Of a stretch of 39,154 nt of DNA, positions 14,450 through 22,058 are shown in pieces. Position numbers and translations under genes: made by a program. The notes under the pieces are model-generated. The model was not told the DNA's origin. It saw only the letters and a list, made by a program, of their open reading frames with translations, and made no database searches. The stretch is from Chloroflexota bacterium (GTDB taxonomy: Bacteria; Chloroflexota; Anaerolineae; Anaerolineales; Villigracilaceae): positions 1-39,154 of the forward strand of contig JAEWVF010000037.1 of NCBI GenBank assembly GCA_023459215.1, given 5' to 3'. Each line of letters starts with the position of its first letter. Positions within the stretch are counted from its first letter, which is position 1.

Positions 14450-16624
14450 TTATTCCAGTGTAAAGTAGAACGTCGCGCCTTTGTCCTTCTCGGCCTCGGC
14501 CCAAACCCGCCCGTTGTGACGGTTGATAATGCGCTGGACAATCGCCAGGCTGGCCCCGATGCCTTCGAATTCGCTGGCATGGTGCAGGCGCTGGAAGACC
14601 CCAAAGAGTTTGTCGTAGTATTTCATATCGAAGCCGACCCCGTTGTCGCGCACAAAGTAAACTGTCTGGCCGTCCTTTTCCAGCGAACCAATCTGGATTT
14701 GGGCGGCTTCGCGATTCCGGGTGAATTTGATGGCGTTGTTGATCAGGCCCTCGAAGATTTTCTCCAGCAAGCCCCGGTTGGCGGAACAAACCGGCAGTTC
14801 GTCAATCTGGATGGCCAGGCTGCGGCCTTCATATTGGGGCCGCAGTTTTTTCAGCACATCCTGAATCACCTCGACCGGATTAATTTCCTGGCGCTCAATC
14901 GCTTCCTTGCCGCTGCGCAGGAATTGCAGCAGTCCATCCACCAACTGGCCCATTCTCTGGCCGTTCTCTTTGATTGCATTCAGCTTTGCTATGATTTCGG
15001 GTGGAAAATCATCTTGATGCTCGGCCAGCAGCATGCCGGCGTAACCGTTGACCGCTCGCAGCGGCGCGCGCAGGTCGTGCGAAATGGAATAGCTGAACGA
15101 TTCCAGCTCGGCGATGGAGTTTTCCAGCTTGGTGGTGCGTTCGGCGACCCTTTTTTCCAGTTCGGCGTTCAGGGCTTGCAGTTGCTCGGTTGCCAGTTTT
15201 TCGCTGGTGATGTCTTGCACGCCCCCATAAATTCCGGCCAGGCGGTTTTCGGCGCTGTTCCAGACCGGATAAGCGAAATTGCGTACCCAGCGGATTTTTC
15301 CATCCTTGCGGCGGATTTTTAAGATCGAGCCTTCGACCGGACGATTGGAGTGCAGGCGCTCACGGTCGAGCTTGTCCTGTTGCTGCGCATCGGGGTGCAG
15401 TAAATTCTCCCAGCCGCCGGCAGCAAGATACTCATCAAACTCGTAACCGGTGATTTCGGCGAAGGCTCCGGCGGCCCACTCTGGCCGATACTCCCCGTTG
15501 GCGTTGACGATGGCAGAATAGGAGTAATCGGAAATAACGCTGGTGATTCTGCGATAGCGTTCTTCGCTGTCAAGCAGCGCCTGCTCCATCCATTGGCGCT
15601 CACTGATGTCGCGATTGACCCCGGTCAGACCGATTGCCCGGCCGTTTTCATCCCTGAGAAAACTGGCGCGCACTTCCATGCGGATGGTCGCGCCGTTTTT
15701 GCATTTGTAATCCAGATGCAGGACTCGTGAGCGGTTGGGGTTGGCGCCTCCGTGGGCCTCGTTCTTTAGTTCTTCCTGCAAGGCCTGGACCGCCAGTGCA
15801 TACGAGTCTGGGGTGAGCGCCTCGGACAGGTGCTCGTCGGCCAGTTCATCCGGTGAGAAGCCCCTCAGGAGTGCACCTGAATCGGAAACAAAGGTGGTTC
15901 TCATTTGCAGGTCCATGGTCCAGATGACATCCTGCATGTTGGCTGAGATGATATTAAGCAGTTTTTCGCTTTTTTCCAGTTGCGCGGTGCGTTCATGAAT
16001 TCGCTTTTCGAGTTCGACGTTCAGGTTGCGGAGTTCGATCTCGTTTTGCCGCACGCGCCCAACCAGTTGGTGGACATATTTCAGGATGATGCTGATGATG
16101 AGCGAGAGAATGCTGAAGTTGGCAATCAGGAAGACCAGCATGAACCAGTCTTCGGTCGGCGGCGCAGCGTTGGTACGCCAGCCGATGCGGTCGGCAATCA
16201 GGATGATGACGCCGAACAGACTCATCAGCAGGATGGCCAGTATCCCGGCGCGATGGCCCCAATACAGGGTTGCGCCGACAATCAGCAGGCCGTTGAGCAG
16301 GAACGCTGTTCCCAGGACGCCGTTCCCGTTCCAGGCCACGCCGGCCAGGATAACGCCGCAGGCCATCAGCATCAAGAAAACAGCCGGGCCAACCTGTTTT
16401 TTTCTTACCAGGAGGATTGCGATGGCGGAAACCACAATCAGCAGCAGGGATGTAATCGAAACCGGCAGCAGGTTGGGGGAACGGGTGAAAAAATAACTCA
16501 CCGCGCTTAAACTCAGGAAACCGAGCAGGAAGTTGAGAATCGTCAAAAGCACCTGGCGAAGATCTTCCTTCGCCAGGATATTGGCCAATCCCAGGGGTTT
16601 TTGCTCGCTGTTGGGTGATTCCAT
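14450..16624 (-). CDS. Membrane-associated PAS histidine kinase, phytochrome-like kinase core
   Basis: A 724-residue sensor kinase. About five or six transmembrane helices occupy residues 25-185 as a MASE-like membrane module, followed by a coiled coil (190-222), a PAS domain (222-345), a second PAS with PAC region (350-475), another coiled coil (475-510) and the kinase. The phospho-acceptor is H516 in SISHDLRAPLRAV; the N box is INNAIKF (N630) and the G1 box DNGVGFD (660-666). The segment VFQRLHHASEFEG is typical of bacteriophytochrome-like kinases. The G2 box reads EGIGASLAIV instead of the usual EGTGIGLAIV. No receiver domain or adjacent regulator gene is present. It lies 13 bases downstream of the phosphatase gene and is probably co-transcribed with it. 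The signal is unknown. Confidence 0.9.
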   Translation of the reverse strand: MESPNSEQKPLGLANILAKEDLRQVLLTILNFLLGFLSLSAVSYFFTRSPNLLPVSITSLLLIVVSAIAILLVRKKQVGPAVFLMLMACGVILAGVAWNGNGVLGTAFLLNGLLIVGATLYWGHRAGILAILLMSLFGVIILIADRIGWRTNAAPPTEDWFMLVFLIANFSILSLIISIILKYVHQLVGRVRQNEIELRNLNVELEKRIHERTAQLEKSEKLLNIISANMQDVIWTMDLQMRTTFVSDSGALLRGFSPDELADEHLSEALTPDSYALAVQALQEELKNEAHGGANPNRSRVLHLDYKCKNGATIRMEVRASFLRDENGRAIGLTGVNRDISERQWMEQALLDSEERYRRITSVISDYSYSAIVNANGEYRPEWAAGAFAEITGYEFDEYLAAGGWENLLHPDAQQQDKLDRERLHSNRPVEGSILKIRRKDGKIRWVRNFAYPVWNSAENRLAGIYGGVQDITSEKLATEQLQALNAELEKRVAERTTKLENSIAELESFSYSISHDLRAPLRAVNGYAGMLLAEHQDDFPPEIIAKLNAIKENGQRMGQLVDGLLQFLRSGKEAIERQEINPVEVIQDVLKKLRPQYEGRSLAIQIDELPVCSANRGLLEKIFEGLINNAIKFTRNREAAQIQIGSLEKDGQTVYFVRDNGVGFDMKYYDKLFGVFQRLHHASEFEGIGASLAIVQRIINRHNGRVWAEAEKDKGATFYFTLE

Positions 16625-16637
16625 TGGATAGCGCTAC

Positions 16638-17282
16638 TCAGATGGTGATTTTTTCGAGATGGTCAATCGCGAGTCTGCCCATCCATATTTTGTTTTGATC
16701 GACCTGTATTTCGAGAATGGCGCAGTTGAACAAGTCAAACGAGCGGTGAAAGAGGTGGAAGCCGCGCATATAAGCGGGAGTGGCTTCGAAGGTTCCCAGC
16801 AGATGTGACCAGAACAAGGCTTTTATCACATAGCCGTGGCAGAAAACAGCCACAAAATCATGCTGTGTATCTTTGAGATAGAGATACAAACGCTCGGTTC
16901 GCCGCATAAAATCGGCAAACGATTCCGCGTTCGGCCCATGCACAAATTGCGGATCGTATTTATCCCAGTAGGCTTGAACCAGCGGGCGGCGTTCTTCCAT
17001 GGTTGTGCCGATCAATCCTGTCGGGGATAAATAGGTGAATTCGTGAATGTCCCAGGTTTCAACGGGCGCACTCGGAAAACGATGCTGCGTGTATTCACTG
17101 GTCTGGATGGCGCGCCGGTATTTGGATGTAACAATCAACCCCGGCGCGCGAGCAAAGACCAGGCTGGTCTGTTGCGCCTGTTCGTGGCCGACCTCGGTCA
17201 GCGGGATGTCGTCGGGATTGTCGGTGGGCTGGCCGGCATTGGCCGCGCTCTCACCGTGACGGATGAGCCAGACAGTGGTCAA
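16638..17282 (-). CDS. Histidine phosphatase family protein (phosphoglycerate mutase-like)
   Basis: A 214-residue soluble protein of histidine phosphatase branch 1. The phosphate pocket is shown by WLIRHGESAANAG (R8, catalytic H9) and by the distal VAVFCHGYVIKAL histidine; the DIPLTEVGHEQAQ segment and R57-R58 in KYRRAIQTSEY complete the pattern. Members include cofactor-dependent mutases, phosphosugar and nucleotide phosphatases, and the substrate cannot be told from sequence. The ATG at 17282 gives the canonical N-terminus MTTVWLIRHGES. It precedes the PAS kinase gene in the same direction with a 13-base gap; any functional link between the two is speculative. A terminator-like hairpin lies just upstream and separates it from the small membrane protein gene. 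Confidence 0.88.
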   Translation of the reverse strand: MTTVWLIRHGESAANAGQPTDNPDDIPLTEVGHEQAQQTSLVFARAPGLIVTSKYRRAIQTSEYTQHRFPSAPVETWDIHEFTYLSPTGLIGTTMEERRPLVQAYWDKYDPQFVHGPNAESFADFMRRTERLYLYLKDTQHDFVAVFCHGYVIKALFWSHLLGTFEATPAYMRGFHLFHRSFDLFNCAILEIQVDQNKIWMGRLAIDHLEKITI

Positions 17283-17301
17283 TGTATCTTGTCTCCAATT
17301 G

Positions 17302-17336
17302 AAAATACCCTCGCGGAACTTCCGCCAGGGTATTTT
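17302..17336 (-). terminator. Intrinsic terminator with near-perfect 15-bp stem
   Basis: AAAATACCCT-c-GCGGA, a three-base ACT loop, and TCCGC-c-AGGGTATTTT form a long stem interrupted by one C-C mismatch. Read on the minus strand it ends in TATTTT behind the small membrane protein gene. The symmetric A/T arms would allow function in either direction. Confidence 0.7.
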
Positions 17337-17363
17337 AACAGAAAGGGAAAAATGGTGCTTGTT

Positions 17364-17555
17364 TTACCCGTTTTTCTTGGATTTTGATTGGGCTACCCCA
17401 ATGGCCACGCCAAACACCATGCCAATCCCCACCCCGATTGCAATATTATCGAGCGCGACGCCTATTCCGGCGCCTATGGCCAGCCCAACGCCTATCCACA
17501 AGGCAAGTTGTTGGTTGGCTTTTTCTTTTTCTGGCGGATTCTGTTGGTTTGACAT
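17364..17555 (-). CDS. Small glycine-rich membrane protein
   Basis: A 63-residue protein with a charged N-terminus (MSNQQNPPEKEKANQQ) and two short hydrophobic stretches built on glycine spacing: IGVGLAIGAGIGVALDN and IAIGVGIGMVFGVAIGVA. It ends in a basic tail. The G-x-G-x3-G pattern resembles glycine-zipper segments that pack membrane helices. Similar small proteins occur widely in bacteria with no assigned function. The start at 17555 is chosen because AAAGGA lies just upstream; an in-frame ATG at 17582 would add nine residues without a ribosome site. It is followed by a good terminator, so it is probably a single-gene unit or the end of the protease unit. Confidence 0.75.
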   Translation of the reverse strand: MSNQQNPPEKEKANQQLALWIGVGLAIGAGIGVALDNIAIGVGIGMVFGVAIGVAQSKSKKNG

Positions 17556-17615
17556 GACTTTTCCTTTCATCAAGCACCGCAAATAAGGGAGACAAGTTGA
17601 TCTTGCCCCAGGACT

Positions 17616-20525
17616 TTACATCACCTTTTTGACATCCAGCAATCCGTGACGTTCCTTGTTGGCTTTTTCGATTGCATCCGCCGAGCCGAGCACCACCACT
17701 TCGCCTTTTTCGGCAACCGCTGCCAGGATTTCGGCGAAGCGCTTGAAGTCGGTGACGCTTGCCCCAAGCACCTCGTCGCGGATTTGCTGGCGGATGTCGT
17801 CGCTGTAGTGCGTCAGGTGGCGCACCAGGCTCGTCCAGCCTTTGGCGTCGGGCAGCAGGTAGGCGTCCAGGTCGCCGATGGTACCGATGATGGTTTTGGT
17901 CAGCTCGGACTCGCTCAGCTCCAGGTTGCGCAGGAACTTGACGGTGTTATCGTAATTTTCCAGCGTCGGCAGGATGTTCGGGTCGCGGTACGACAGGAAG
18001 GCGAAGGTGCCGGAGGTCATGTCGAAGGTGCTGAATCCGCCGTAGGCCCCGCCCTGCACGCGGACTTTTTCCCACAGCCAGGTGGTTCCCAGATAGTTGC
18101 GGATCACGTTGACCGAGCCATCCGGTTCGTAGCCCAGGCTGTAGAGATTCGCGCCCTTGCCGACATAGTTGACCTGGGCGGGGATGGTCAACCCCTCGTT
18201 CAACGTTGAATGTTTAACGTTAAATGTCGGGCGACCTTCAACCTTCAACGTTGAACCTTGAACAGCCACAGGAAGCGCCCCGATAAGGGCAGCAAGCTGC
18301 GGGTGGAGCGCTCCGAACGAGGCCGAGTTCAGGGTCACGTTGACGACCATCCCCGCGCGATTGACCAGCAGCCGCCGCACCGTCTCCAGTTTCGCCAGGA
18401 CCGAATCCCAATCTTTTTCGATCTCATCGGCCAGCTTGCGCAGGAAAAACAGGTTGTCCAGGCCGCCGATTTGCTCGTTGACCCAGTCAGCTTCGCTGAA
18501 GCGGGCCGCAAGCCGGTTTTTGACGACGATGTGGCCGCCAGGGATGAGACCGGCCTCGGCCCCGGCTTTTTCTTCGAGCACGATTTGTTTGAAGCGCTCG
18601 CGGTTGTCGAGTTTGGCGCTCAACAGCACGTCTTTCAGGATGTCGAGCAGGTCGGCGGCCTTGTCGGTGGTCGCCTTGCCGCGCAGGAAGAAGTACAACG
18701 CTGATTCCTGGCTCTCGCGAATGGTGGAGGTGAGCGTTGCCGAGCGGATGCCGCCGGTGCTCTTGCCGATGCGTTGGGTCAGGGCAACATAATCCTGGCT
18801 TTCGGTGCCCATTTGCAGCAGGACGCGCCCCAGGAGACCGATGAAGGGCAGCAGCTCGGCAGGAATGGGGTGCAGGTCGAAGCCCAGGTCGAGGTAAAGA
18901 ATGCCGTTGGTCGGCAGGTCATGGCTGAAGAGCTTCGCACCGTGCATTTCGCCGATTTCAATCGGGATGGTCTTGATTTTCGGGTCGATGTCCTTCAGTG
19001 TCAGGGCCGGGATGGTCGCCAGCGCCTCGGGGCCGTCGGGGGTTTCCTGGTGCTTTTTCAGGGCGGCCACATCGGCAATGATCGCCTGGATTTGCTCGGG
19101 CGTCATCGCGGCCTTGGCTTTGGCCAGGCGTTCGACCTCGAGCGCTTCCTTGCGTTTGCCTTCCTCGGCGTCCGGGACAAGATGCAAGGTCGAGCGGTGC
19201 GGGTTGTCGAGCAGGTGCTTTTGAATCAGGCTTTCAAAATAGCCCTTTGGCTGGCTTTTGACCGCCTGGAGCGGCGCTTCAAAGGCCAGGCCGTCCAGCG
19301 GATTGGCCTCGTACAGCCAGGGAGTCAGCGCGTTGAGCATCAGGAACAGTCCGCGCGGGAAGCGCCCGGTGTTTTGTTCACGCAGGCGGAATTCGAGGGT
19401 GTTGAGCGAGGCCGCCACCGTTTCGGGATCGAGTCCTTTTTCGGCCAGTTCCGCCAAAGTAGCGTGGATGACGTTCTCCACCTTCTCCAGGTTGGCGGTT
19501 TCGACGCCTTTCATCCCGGCTGAGAAGTAGCCCTGGCGCAGTTCTTCCTGGTAGCCGCCGGTCACATCTTCGCCCAGGCCGCTGTCGAGCAGGGCTTTTT
19601 TGAGCGGCGAGGCCGGGGTTGCCAGCAGGATGTGACTCAGGATCGACAGCCCCAGGGTGGTTTCGGGATTGGTCGATTCAGGCATCAGCCAGTTGACCGT
19701 GAGGTAGGCCTTGGCCTCGGGCGAATCGCCGCTGTCGTAGGGTTGGATAACCCGTTTCGGCGCATTCCACTGCGGCTGGAGCGGCAGCGCGGAGTTGGCG
19801 TCCACCGGCTCGAAGGCTTCCAGCCACTCATCCAGCAGGCGCAGGCGCTCTTCTTCAGGGTCGTCGCCGTAAAAGTAGATGTAGGCATTCGACGGGTGGT
19901 AATAGGTTTCGTGGAATTTCTTGAACTCGGCGTAGCTCAGGTCGGGGATGACCGCCGGGTCGCCGCCGGAGTTTAGTCCGTAGGGCGTATCAGGGTAGAG
20001 CGATTGCTGCGAGAGTTCGCCGAGCAGGTCATCGGGCGAGGAGAGCGCACCCTTCATCTCGTTGAAGACCACGCCCTTGAACACCAGCGGATCGTCCGGG
20101 TTTTCGATTTCGTAGTGCCAGCCTTCCTGCTGGAGAGTCTGCTCCGGGATGAGCGGGTAGAAGACGGCGTCCAGATAGACATCGATCAGGTTGTAGAAAT
20201 CCTTCAGGTTCGTGGTGGCAACCGGGTAGCAGGTTTTGTCGGGGTAGGTGAAGGCGTTCAGGAAGGTATTGAGCGAGCCTTTGATCAGTTCGACGAACGG
20301 TTCCTTGACCGGGTATTTGCGTGAGCCGCACAGCACGGAATGTTCCATGATGTGGGCGATGCCGTTGGATGTCTGCGGCGGGGTGCGGAAGCTGATGCCG
20401 AAGACTTTGTTTTCGTCGCTGTTGAGTACCGATAAGATGCGCGCTCCGGTCTTGTCGTGCCGGTAGACTTTGGCGGTCGAGGCAATTTCGGGGATGGTGC
20501 GGGTTTCGAGCAGGGTAAAGGTCAT
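17616..20525 (-). CDS. M16C metalloprotease, presequence-protease (PreP)-like
   Basis: A 969-residue zinc peptidase of the insulinase family. The inverted zinc motif HxxEH is at H58-E61-H62 in IAHIMEHSVLCGS, with a third ligand expected in FNEMKGALSSP. The wording KEPFVELIKGSLNTFLNAFTY and the length near 970 residues, with two halves joined by a linker (M16C-associated domain around residues 440-520), are those of PreP/CymA-type proteases that degrade free peptides of up to about 65 residues inside a closed chamber. No signal peptide is visible, so it is likely cytoplasmic. The ATG at 20525 follows GGAG. Around residues 755-777 the protein runs through a palindromic DNA repeat, giving GSTLKVEGRPTFNVKHSTLN, which looks inserted between conserved segments. 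Confidence 0.92.
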   Translation of the reverse strand: MTFTLLETRTIPEIASTAKVYRHDKTGARILSVLNSDENKVFGISFRTPPQTSNGIAHIMEHSVLCGSRKYPVKEPFVELIKGSLNTFLNAFTYPDKTCYPVATTNLKDFYNLIDVYLDAVFYPLIPEQTLQQEGWHYEIENPDDPLVFKGVVFNEMKGALSSPDDLLGELSQQSLYPDTPYGLNSGGDPAVIPDLSYAEFKKFHETYYHPSNAYIYFYGDDPEEERLRLLDEWLEAFEPVDANSALPLQPQWNAPKRVIQPYDSGDSPEAKAYLTVNWLMPESTNPETTLGLSILSHILLATPASPLKKALLDSGLGEDVTGGYQEELRQGYFSAGMKGVETANLEKVENVIHATLAELAEKGLDPETVAASLNTLEFRLREQNTGRFPRGLFLMLNALTPWLYEANPLDGLAFEAPLQAVKSQPKGYFESLIQKHLLDNPHRSTLHLVPDAEEGKRKEALEVERLAKAKAAMTPEQIQAIIADVAALKKHQETPDGPEALATIPALTLKDIDPKIKTIPIEIGEMHGAKLFSHDLPTNGILYLDLGFDLHPIPAELLPFIGLLGRVLLQMGTESQDYVALTQRIGKSTGGIRSATLTSTIRESQESALYFFLRGKATTDKAADLLDILKDVLLSAKLDNRERFKQIVLEEKAGAEAGLIPGGHIVVKNRLAARFSEADWVNEQIGGLDNLFFLRKLADEIEKDWDSVLAKLETVRRLLVNRAGMVVNVTLNSASFGALHPQLAALIGALPVAVQGSTLKVEGRPTFNVKHSTLNEGLTIPAQVNYVGKGANLYSLGYEPDGSVNVIRNYLGTTWLWEKVRVQGGAYGGFSTFDMTSGTFAFLSYRDPNILPTLENYDNTVKFLRNLELSESELTKTIIGTIGDLDAYLLPDAKGWTSLVRHLTHYSDDIRQQIRDEVLGASVTDFKRFAEILAAVAEKGEVVVLGSADAIEKANKERHGLLDVKKVM
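18199..18262. repeat. Cluster of 12-bp palindromes inside the M16 protease gene
   Basis: TTCAACGTTGAA occurs at 18199-18210 and 18244-18255, and the related palindrome TTTAACGTTAAA at 18213-18224; CCTTCAA units flank the second copy. The cluster keeps the reading frame open and encodes a polar, low-complexity stretch. It looks like an interspersed repeat accepted in a surface loop. Confidence 0.7.
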
Positions 20526-20566
20526 GGGGGTAGCTCCGGGGTGGATGGTAAGTGGAGATTGGTAAT

Positions 20567-21895
20567 TTATTTTTGTTCGGTTGTTTGTTCGATTTTAACG
20601 TGACTTTGTTGAGACACAAAATTGATAATATCATCATAATACATTGGGATGGTTTCTCCTTCATCAAAAAAAACGCTTGTCCATTCAGTTCGGTCTGAAA
20701 ACTGAATCCGGAAAAATCGGGTTATTTTGATGTTACTCTTAACTTTGCGCTCTTCAGATACTTTTTGGATGGAAACTACTTCTTTGTAACTGTGCACTTT
20801 TTCAGTAAAACAATATTGAGGCCTTTGAATGGCAATTTCTTCATCTGTGAAGCGGGTATAAGTTGTTAAGCTTGCATAGATAGCCCCAAGAATAATCAGA
20901 CCACCAAGCGCAAAAACAGGAATCAGCAATTTTTGGTTGTTTACCCCGGTATTCAACCCCGTGTTGCGAGTTTCAATTTGTAGCATTTGCTCATATTTTT
21001 CTTTCAAAACCAGGCGCATGATCAAGCTGACAGGAATTGCCCCACATATGATTCCAAGAAAAATCGCAACCACAGCCCAGGCTGTTTCATCCACCGGTAG
21101 AACGTAAATACCTTGGATTACGTTAGCAAAGTACCACCGGCCAATTTCACGTAGGATGAAAAATGAAAAAAGTCCGAGTACAACCGCACCCGCAATGTAA
21201 AGCAATGCGCTGATCCCATACCATTTTTGAAATTCGGCTTGCGACATTTCTGGTAACTGGTTGGTGGATTCTTCCACCGCTTTGTAGGGCATTACTTTTT
21301 GCGCCCAAACCGAAATACCCCAAAAAATTCCCGGAAGGATCACAAACATAAAAACTGTCAGCCCAAATTCTGAAAAGAATTTTGAAATGGATTGATCACT
21401 GCTGCTTTGCAAATTCATCCACGCTGTTAAGAGTGCGAACAATATTCCGGCTACTCCATAAACCACAGGTGTGTTTTTGATGGCGCTGCGTGCAAATTTT
21501 ACAAATAGCAAGATTGCCAGATAACCAGCCAAGAGTATCAAGGCCGGGTTATCAAAGCGCATATTACCGGCGAAGAAAATCATAATAAAGCAGACTGGAA
21601 TAATAAGCCATGAATACTTTGCGGTTATATCTGGTTTTGGGGATGGTGTATCTTCAATTTCTTTTGCCAGATCGAGAAATTCATCCTCCCAGCCATTGTC
21701 AATCGCAATCTCTTGGATTGGCCCGGTTGGTGAAAAAAGCAGTTCGAGTTTGGCTTTATCTAGCTGGCCGGTTTGTTCGAATTGTGATTGAATGGATTTC
21801 AGGGTAGCAATGATTTCACTCACGCTCTGGTTTGTGTAGAGTGAGCTTTGAGAATTGCTTAGGAGAATGATCGTGTGGTTAAGGGCGGGTAACAT
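20567..21895 (-). CDS. Multi-pass membrane protein of unknown function, AT-rich
   Basis: A 442-residue protein that I do not recognise. The N-terminal 90 residues are soluble and acidic (SVSEIIATLKSIQSQFEQ, then LDLAKEIEDTPSP). About seven hydrophobic segments follow, for example WLIIPVCFIMIFFAG, PALILLAGYLAILLF, FGLTVFMFVILPGIFWG and LLIPVFALGGLIILGAIY. A hydrophilic C-terminal tail of about 80 residues ends in TEQK. The base composition is visibly more AT-rich than its neighbours, suggesting a different history. The start is uncertain: the ATG at 21895 has no clear Shine-Dalgarno sequence. It lies 41 bases ahead of the protease gene on the same strand and may be co-transcribed with it. Confidence 0.65.
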   Translation of the reverse strand: MLPALNHTIILLSNSQSSLYTNQSVSEIIATLKSIQSQFEQTGQLDKAKLELLFSPTGPIQEIAIDNGWEDEFLDLAKEIEDTPSPKPDITAKYSWLIIPVCFIMIFFAGNMRFDNPALILLAGYLAILLFVKFARSAIKNTPVVYGVAGILFALLTAWMNLQSSSDQSISKFFSEFGLTVFMFVILPGIFWGISVWAQKVMPYKAVEESTNQLPEMSQAEFQKWYGISALLYIAGAVVLGLFSFFILREIGRWYFANVIQGIYVLPVDETAWAVVAIFLGIICGAIPVSLIMRLVLKEKYEQMLQIETRNTGLNTGVNNQKLLIPVFALGGLIILGAIYASLTTYTRFTDEEIAIQRPQYCFTEKVHSYKEVVSIQKVSEERKVKSNIKITRFFRIQFSDRTEWTSVFFDEGETIPMYYDDIINFVSQQSHVKIEQTTEQK

Positions 21896-21933
21896 GGATT
21901 AGAAAGGGGTGGGTGAAAAAAATCAACTTAACA

Positions 21934-21962
21934 ATTTTATCCCACCTTTACGGCGCGTGAAA
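21934..21962 (-). promoter_or_regulatory. Candidate promoter for the AT-rich membrane protein/protease unit
   Basis: On the minus strand TTTCAC (21957-21962) and TAAAAT (21934-21939) are 17 bases apart. They lie about 40 bases ahead of the ATG at 21895. Confidence 0.4.
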
Positions 21963-21991
21963 AACCAATCTGCATTGATTCGCCGCCAGCC

Positions 21992-22020
21992 TTGACAGGG
22001 CCGCTTTGTTCTTCTAAACT
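21992..22020 (+). promoter_or_regulatory. Sigma-70 promoter of the two-component/sugar transport region
   Basis: A perfect TTGACA (21992-21997) and TAAACT (22015-22020) are separated by 17 bases. They lie 38 bases upstream of the regulator's ATG at 22059. Confidence 0.65.
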
Positions 22021-22035
22021 TATCGTGAACGATAA
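22020..22035. promoter_or_regulatory. Palindrome at the predicted transcription start, possible operator
   Basis: TTATCG and CGATAA flank TGAA, a 6-4-6 inverted repeat directly downstream of the -10 box. Its place over the initial transcribed region would suit a repressor or autoregulatory site, but no protein can be assigned to it. Confidence 0.4.
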
Positions 22036-22058
22036 CGGAACCAGAAGGATGGCTTGGC

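Noticed and set aside
18199..18262. The AACGTT palindromes as a CRISPR array or origin iterons
   Set aside because: There are only three short palindromes with unequal spacing inside a coding frame, no unique spacers and no dnaA, rep or cas gene nearby.
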